Positions 34,589 through 39,264 of a stretch of DNA of 39,264 nt are shown here, piece after piece. The DNA is taken from positions 1 through 39,264 of the forward strand of contig CAIVMQ010000026.1 in NCBI GenBank assembly GCA_903907075.1, given 5' to 3'. The DNA is from an uncultured Bacteroidia bacterium (GTDB lineage Bacteria > Bacteroidota > Bacteroidia > Bacteroidales > Prolixibacteraceae). The notes under the pieces were generated by a model. That model saw only the letters and a list, made by a program, of their open reading frames with translations, was not told the origin of the DNA and searched no databases. Numbering within the stretch: position 1 is the stretch's first letter; each line of letters begins with the position of its first letter. Made by a program: the position numbers and the translations under genes.

Positions 34589-36064
34589 TTAGATAATCGC
34601 TTTCATCGCATCCATCGCTTCGCGCAACTCCTGACCGATCAGCTCTACTTCATGATAACGAATCACTTCGTTGATCTGGATAAGTTTTTTATTATCAACA
34701 TGAGCATCGATTCCGTCATTGAAATTTTTTCCAATCACATTGGTATCGATTCGTGTCATAAAATCGGCCAATAGAGGCTTCGCTGCATGATCAAAAAGGT
34801 AACAGCCATATTCTGCTGTATCGGAGATTACACGGTTCATCTCAAAGAGTTTCTTCCGGGCAATGGTATTGGCAATAAGTGGAGTTTCGTGTAATGATTC
34901 ATAATAAGCTGATTCTTCTTTGATGCCAGCTTCTGTCATCGTTTCGAAAGCAAGCTCAACACCTGCCTTAACAAAGGCTACCATAAGCGTACCATTGTCA
35001 AAATATTCCTGCTCAGAAATCGTTACATCACCGGCAGGGGTTTTTTCAAATGCGGTTTCACCGGTAGCAGCACGCCAGGTTAACAGATTTTTATCGTCAT
35101 TAGCCCAGTCTTCCATCATAGTCTTGGAAAAATGACCCGACATAATATCGTCCATATGTTTCCAGAAAAGTGGACGCATAATATCTTTTAATTCCTCTGA
35201 TAATTCAAAAGCCTTGATCTTGGCAGGATTCGATAACCGGTCCATCATATTGGTGATTCCGCCATGTTTCAATGCCTCGGTAACAACTTCCCAGCCATAC
35301 TGTACTAAGCGAGAAGCGTAACCGGCATTGATCCCTTTTTCGATCATTTTATTGAAGCAGAGTATCGAACCGGTCTGCAGGATACCGCAAAGAATGGTCT
35401 GCTCACCCATAAGGTCAGATTTAACCTCTGCCACGAACGATGATTTCAATACCCCTGCACGGTCACCACCGGTACCCACGCAATAAGCCTTGGCAATTTC
35501 GAAGCCATCGCCATTGGGATCGTTTTCAGGATGAACAGCAATCAGCGTAGGGACACCAAATCCACGTACATATTCTGCACGAACTTCAGAGCCCGGTGAC
35601 TTTGGCGCCACCATGATTACAGTAATATCTTTACGGATCTGCATCCCCTCTTCAACGATATTAAAACCGTGTGAATACGAGAGGGTCGACCCTTTCTTCA
35701 TCAACGGCATAACTGCGCCAATAACACTTGAGTGCTGCTTATCTGGAGTAAGATTGATCAACAAGTCCGCTGAAGGGATCATCTCTTCGTAAGTTCCCAC
35801 TTTAAAGCCGTTTCCGTTCGCATTTTTGTATGATTGACGTTGTTCCTTGATAGCTTCCGCACGAAGGGTATAAGCAACATCTAATCCCGAATCACGCAAG
35901 TTAAGACCCTGGTGTAATCCCTGGGCACCGCATCCGATAATCACAATCTTCTTCCCTGCGAGCTTATTTACTCCGTCAGTAAACTCTGAACTATCCATAA
36001 ATTCGCAAGTTCCCAGTTGTGCTAACTGAAGACGCAGCGGTAAGGTGTTAAAATAATTTGCCAT
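34589..36064 (-). CDS. ilvC: Ketol-acid reductoisomerase, class II (long form)
   Basis: 491 aa, the same length as E. coli IlvC, so it is the long class II form with a duplicated C-terminal knotted domain, not the 330-350-residue class I form. It isomerises and reduces acetolactate and acetohydroxybutyrate in valine, isoleucine and leucine synthesis. The dinucleotide loop is GCGAQG at 44-49. The residues that I recall setting NADPH preference in E. coli (Arg68, Ala71, Arg76, Ser78, Gln110) are all present at the same positions. [27 protein letters not shown] and [12 protein letters not shown] are further family pieces. It is the last gene of the leuD-leuA2-leuB-ilvC unit and starts 39 bases after leuB. 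Confidence 0.95.
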   Translation of the reverse strand: MANYFNTLPLRLQLAQLGTCEFMDSSEFTDGVNKLAGKKIVIIGCGAQGLHQGLNLRDSGLDVAYTLRAEAIKEQRQSYKNANGNGFKVGTYEEMIPSADLLINLTPDKQHSSVIGAVMPLMKKGSTLSYSHGFNIVEEGMQIRKDITVIMVAPKSPGSEVRAEYVRGFGVPTLIAVHPENDPNGDGFEIAKAYCVGTGGDRAGVLKSSFVAEVKSDLMGEQTILCGILQTGSILCFNKMIEKGINAGYASRLVQYGWEVVTEALKHGGITNMMDRLSNPAKIKAFELSEELKDIMRPLFWKHMDDIMSGHFSKTMMEDWANDDKNLLTWRAATGETAFEKTPAGDVTISEQEYFDNGTLMVAFVKAGVELAFETMTEAGIKEESAYYESLHETPLIANTIARKKLFEMNRVISDTAEYGCYLFDHAAKPLLADFMTRIDTNVIGKNFNDGIDAHVDNKKLIQINEVIRYHEVELIGQELREAMDAMKAII

Positions 36065-36103
36065 TGTTATGATTTTATAATTTAATAATTTCGGTTAACG
36101 TAC

Positions 36104-37174
36104 TTATTTACTTAAATAATCAATAATCCAGTCGCCCACAGCTGAAGTGCTAAGTGCTTTTGATTTATCCCCACAAAGATCTTCGGTAACTGCACCTGCA
36201 ATAATGGATGCTTCTACAGCTTTACGAATCAAAGCTCCTTCTGCCATCAATGAGAAAGCATATTCTAACATCATTGCAGCGGAAAGTATTGTAGCACATG
36301 GATTGGCAATATTTAATCCTGTTGCCTGCGGATACGATCCATGTATCGGTTCAAAGACTGAGGTATGTATTCCGACTGAAGCTGAAGGGAGAAGACCCAT
36401 AGAACCGGAGATTACGCTAGCCTCATCTGTAAGGATATCGCCAAACATATTCTCAGTTACCATAACGTCAAATTTCTTTGGCCACTGAATAATCTGCATA
36501 GCCGCATTATCGACAAACATATAATCAACCTCAACCTCTGGAAATTTTGGTTCCATCTCTTTGGCTATTTGTCTCCACAATCGTGATGTTGCCAGTACAT
36601 TGGCCTTATCCACGACAGTTAGTTTTTTCCGGCGCTTCATCGCAAATTGGAAACCCAATTCCAGAATACGCTCCACCTCCATACGGGTATAGACACACGA
36701 ATCAAATGCGGTATTGCCATCTTCGGAGCGACCTTGCGGCTGACCGAAATAGATCCCTCCGGTAAGTTCACGAATAGCCACGAAATCGACCCCTTCGATA
36801 CGGTCTAATTTCAACGGCGATTTATCCAAAAGTGACTCAAAAACTATCAGCGGACGAATATTGGCATAGAGTCCAAGCTTTTTACGCATTGCCAGTAACC
36901 CTTGCTCTGGACGCACCTTTGCCGATGGATCGTTATCGAAACGGGGATGTCCGATAGCTCCAAAGAGCACAGCATCGGAGTTCATACAAAGGTTATGAGT
37001 TTCGTCAGGATAAGGATTGCCTGTTTGCTCAATTGCAACAGCTCCTACAAGGGCAGTTGTTGTAACCAGCTCATGGCCAAATTTCTGACAAATAACTTTT
37101 GTGACGCGCAGCGCCTGTTCCATGATTTCAGGCCCGATACCATCACCGGGCAATACTGCAATGTTAAGCTTCAT
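36104..37174 (-). CDS. leuB: 3-Isopropylmalate dehydrogenase
   Basis: 356 aa, normal LeuB length. It oxidises and decarboxylates 3-isopropylmalate to 2-oxoisocaproate with NAD and a divalent metal. The N-terminus [17 protein letters not shown], the substrate region [25 protein letters not shown] segment near 88-108 (first residues [14 protein letters not shown]), the REGTGGIYFG-equivalent [11 protein letters not shown] near 137, and the metal-binding [15 protein letters not shown] near 235-249 are visible. [15 protein letters not shown] near 278 is the NAD loop, with no Lys/Tyr pair typical of NADP isocitrate dehydrogenases. It is transcribed after leuA2 across a 107-base gap that contains a hairpin at the leuA2 stop. 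Confidence 0.95.
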   Translation of the reverse strand: MKLNIAVLPGDGIGPEIMEQALRVTKVICQKFGHELVTTTALVGAVAIEQTGNPYPDETHNLCMNSDAVLFGAIGHPRFDNDPSAKVRPEQGLLAMRKKLGLYANIRPLIVFESLLDKSPLKLDRIEGVDFVAIRELTGGIYFGQPQGRSEDGNTAFDSCVYTRMEVERILELGFQFAMKRRKKLTVVDKANVLATSRLWRQIAKEMEPKFPEVEVDYMFVDNAAMQIIQWPKKFDVMVTENMFGDILTDEASVISGSMGLLPSASVGIHTSVFEPIHGSYPQATGLNIANPCATILSAAMMLEYAFSLMAEGALIRKAVEASIIAGAVTEDLCGDKSKALSTSAVGDWIIDYLSK

Positions 37175-37276
37175 TCGTTGAATTATTGTTTACACTATTT
37201 AATACTATATGCCTTAACTATCTTTTGCTGCAACTTGAATGGCCAGAAGTAATCCCCAAATTCAGGAACAAGGTCT

Positions 37277-37295
37277 ATCCTCTACAATAGAGGAT
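37277..37295 (-). other. Hairpin overlapping the leuA2 stop codon
   Basis: ATCCTCTA (37277-37284) and TAGAGGAT (37288-37295) form an 8-bp stem with a three-base loop. The leuA2 stop codon TAG lies inside it. No T-run follows, so it is unlikely to terminate; it may affect mRNA stability between leuA2 and leuB. Confidence 0.5.
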
Positions 37296-38802
37296 GTTCA
37301 TTTTCAATGATATTAAGCATTTTCATTGTTGCTTTAATAGCAGCAGCTGTCTGATCCGGATCGAGTCCGCGAGTTTTAAATTCCCTACCTAAATCCCATG
37401 TTATCAATGTCTCAACCAAGGCATCTGTTTTACCACCTGGTGGAATTGTCACCACATAGTCGATTAATGCCGGAAGTTGTTTGTTTTGTTTATGATAAAT
37501 TTGCTTTAGAGCATTCATAAATGCATCATATTGTCCATCGCCGGAGGCTGCTTCTTCAAAGAATAATCCGTCTATTTCAATGGCGACGGTGGCCATTGGA
37601 CGCAAGCCCAGCGTATGCACAATCGCATAATTACGAAGTCTGATTTTTTCATTTACGGTTTCGTTTTTTAAGACGTCCGAAAGGATATAAGGGAGGTCGT
37701 CAGAGGTTACAGTCTCTTTCATATCAGCTAATTCAATAACCTTATTCGTTACCCGTGCAAGATCTTCAGGATCAAGACGAATACCCAGATCCTCGAGATT
37801 TTTTGCAATATTTGCTTTCCCCGATGTTTTTCCCAATGCGTATTTTCGTATTCTGCCAAAGCGTTCAGGAAGAAGATCGTTGAAATAGAGGTTGTCTTTA
37901 TTGTCACCATCGGCATGTATTCCACTACATTGCGTAAACACATTCTCACCTATGATGGGTTTATTTCCTGATATGCGAACACCCGAAAAATTCTCTACGA
38001 TCCGGCTTACCAAACTTAATTTCTTCTCATTAATGGAATTAGGGAGTTTTAGCTGGTCGTTAAGTAAAGCCACAACACTTGATAGTGGTGCATTACCTGC
38101 ACGCTCACCTAAACCATTTACGGTGGTATGTACTGTTTTTATGCCGGCACGAATTGCAGAATCCACATTGGCAACAGCAAGATCATAATCGTTATGGGCA
38201 TGAAAATCGAAATTCAGATCAGGAAATTTGCGGATCATAGAAGCGCAAAATTCATACGCCTCAGTAGGATTTAGTATTCCCAGCGTATCGGGTAACATAA
38301 TACGACCAATCTTTTCCTTGCGCAACCCTTCGAGCATAAAGTCAACATAGTCGGGCGAATTTCGCATCCCGTTTGACCAGTCTTCAAGATAGATATTCAC
38401 CCTAATACCCATTTTCTCTGCCAACTGCAGTGAACTACGGATTCCGCTTAGATGCTCTTCAGGAGATTTCTTTAATTGTTGTGTAACATGCCTTAAAGAT
38501 CCCTTAGCTAAAAGATTCATCACCTTACCACCAACATTGTCAATCCATTCGAGTGAGGTCCTACCATCAACAAACCCAAGAATTTCTACCCGATCGATAT
38601 AACCAGCCTCTTTTGCCCAATCAAGAACCTTTTTAGCTCCTCTTAGCTCACCATCAGAAACGCGCGCCGAAGCCACTTCTATAAAATCGATTCGAATTTC
38701 TTCGAGAAGAATTTTAGCAATGTTTAGCTTTTCCTGTTCAGAAAAGGAGACTCCTGAGGTTTGTTCACCATCTCTCAGGGTAGTGTCCATGATATAAATC
38801 AT
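37282..38802 (-). CDS. 2-Isopropylmalate/citramalate synthase-type enzyme (LeuA2)
   Basis: About 506 aa from ATG 38802. It condenses acetyl-CoA with a 2-oxo acid; the family includes isopropylmalate and citramalate synthases. The TIM-barrel metal site shows MDTTLRDGEQTSG at residues 5-17 and HAHND at 201-205, and NGLGERAGN near 230 binds substrate. HADGDNKDNLYFNDLLPERF and ALGKTSGKANI begin the linker, and the last 110 residues form the LeuA dimer/regulatory domain (ETVTSDDLPY onward), which can bind leucine. The Bacteroidota leu cluster typically carries this second LeuA-type gene between leuD and leuB, besides leuA itself. The actual substrate, 2-oxoisovalerate or pyruvate, is uncertain. 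TTG 38823 could extend the frame by seven residues. Confidence 0.87.
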   Translation of the reverse strand: MIYIMDTTLRDGEQTSGVSFSEQEKLNIAKILLEEIRIDFIEVASARVSDGELRGAKKVLDWAKEAGYIDRVEILGFVDGRTSLEWIDNVGGKVMNLLAKGSLRHVTQQLKKSPEEHLSGIRSSLQLAEKMGIRVNIYLEDWSNGMRNSPDYVDFMLEGLRKEKIGRIMLPDTLGILNPTEAYEFCASMIRKFPDLNFDFHAHNDYDLAVANVDSAIRAGIKTVHTTVNGLGERAGNAPLSSVVALLNDQLKLPNSINEKKLSLVSRIVENFSGVRISGNKPIIGENVFTQCSGIHADGDNKDNLYFNDLLPERFGRIRKYALGKTSGKANIAKNLEDLGIRLDPEDLARVTNKVIELADMKETVTSDDLPYILSDVLKNETVNEKIRLRNYAIVHTLGLRPMATVAIEIDGLFFEEAASGDGQYDAFMNALKQIYHKQNKQLPALIDYVVTIPPGGKTDALVETLITWDLGREFKTRGLDPDQTAAAIKATMKMLNIIENEHPLL

Positions 38803-38840
38803 ATGCTGTATGTTAGTTTCCAAAGATGAATATGCAAAAA

Positions 38841-39264
38841 TTAGGCCTTTTCGAATGCTGCAATCTCAGCTTTGAGACTTATTAAAAAATCAATATCATC
38901 ATAACCATTAAGCAAACACTCTTTTTTATAGGTATTAATCTCGAAATTATCTACCACGCCAGTATTTAAATTACGAATTGTTTGGGTTACCAAATCAACT
39001 TCAAATTGAGCTGTTGGATCTGCCTCAACGGTTGCGAAAATCTCAGCTAAAAATTGATCTGAAACTTGAACAGGCAGTAAGCCATTATTTAAAACATTGC
39101 TTTTAAAAATATCAGCGAAGAAGCTAGATACAACAACACGGAATCCTGCATCATAAACAGCCCAAGCGGCATGCTCGCGACTTGATCCACTACCGAAATT
39201 TTTTCCTGCAACTAAAATTTTACCGCTAAAGCGTGCGTTATTCATCACAAAATCAGGATTTGGC
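38841..39264 (-). CDS. leuD: 3-Isopropylmalate dehydratase small subunit (5' part cut by window edge)
   Basis: About 141 codons of the C-terminal part are inside; the frame stays open to the right edge, and the family length is close to 200. The edge peptide reads [20 protein letters not shown], followed by [20 protein letters not shown], the classic LeuD core that completes the aconitase-like active site of LeuC. LeuCD isomerises 2- to 3-isopropylmalate. GTG at 39248 is in frame but lies inside the conserved domain and is not the real start. The gene leads the leu unit in this window, with 38 bases to leuA2; leuC and leuA are expected beyond the edge. Confidence 0.93.
   Translation of the reverse strand, partial: PNPDFVMNNARFSGKILVAGKNFGSGSSREHAAWAVYDAGFRVVVSSFFADIFKSNVLNNGLLPVQVSDQFLAEIFATVEADPTAQFEVDLVTQTIRNLNTGVVDNFEINTYKKECLLNGYDDIDFLISLKAEIAAFEKA

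Overview
The window looks like ordinary chromosome of a member of the Bacteroidota, most likely Bacteroidales or a neighbouring order. The evidence is AT-rich DNA, repeated -7 promoter elements of the TAnnTTTG type, a fused SecDF, a complete MoxR-Bat (aerotolerance-type) operon, several families largely confined to this phylum (DUF4105, DUF4301, TIGR02757), and the phylum's leuD-leuA2-leuB order. I see no phage, insertion sequence, CRISPR array, tRNA or 16S/23S/5S rRNA gene.

Layout from left to right. (a) 187-3040 holds two tandem, roughly 85% identical solute-binding lipoproteins with no permease or ATPase gene beside them, closed by a strong terminator. (b) 3342-4574 is an Amt ammonium channel, facing mutS (4630-7248, minus) across a perfect bidirectional terminator. 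(c) 7478-9984, minus, carries a DUF4105 membrane protein, a DUF1761 protein and a tRNA1(Val) m6A methyltransferase, divergent from a TIGR02757 gene (10072-10842). (d) 10942-15080, minus, is an envelope and export cluster: a LolD-like ATPase, TatA and SecDF. (e) 15492-18431, minus, is a SNF2-type helicase, and the RNase P RNA gene (18596-18971, plus) follows with its own promoter and terminator. (f) 19065-24248, plus, has a long QueA variant, a DUF4301 protein, a TPR protein and shikimate dehydrogenase, facing truA (minus). (g) 25340-33776, plus, is an eight-gene operon: moxR, a DUF58 gene, an unnamed BatD-like gene, then batA, batB, batC, batD and batE, followed by a cyclase-family hydrolase. 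(h) 34589 to the right edge, minus, is a branched-chain amino acid operon transcribed leuD, leuA2, leuB, ilvC.

How the genes work together. The Bat genes form one translationally coupled unit: an AAA+ ATPase, MIDAS-bearing von Willebrand proteins and TPR/SH3 scaffold proteins in or at the inner membrane. The leu/ilv genes supply consecutive steps of leucine and valine/isoleucine synthesis. SecDF and TatA serve the two export routes. Most other genes are single housekeeping functions.

I did not find a convincing undescribed system. The observations most worth a second look are the orphan tandem binding proteins with patchwork identity, the extra membrane gene inside the Bat operon, the Lys/Asp repeat tract in BatC, the long QueA variant, and the type of IlvC. 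All coordinates, identities and motif positions were read by hand.
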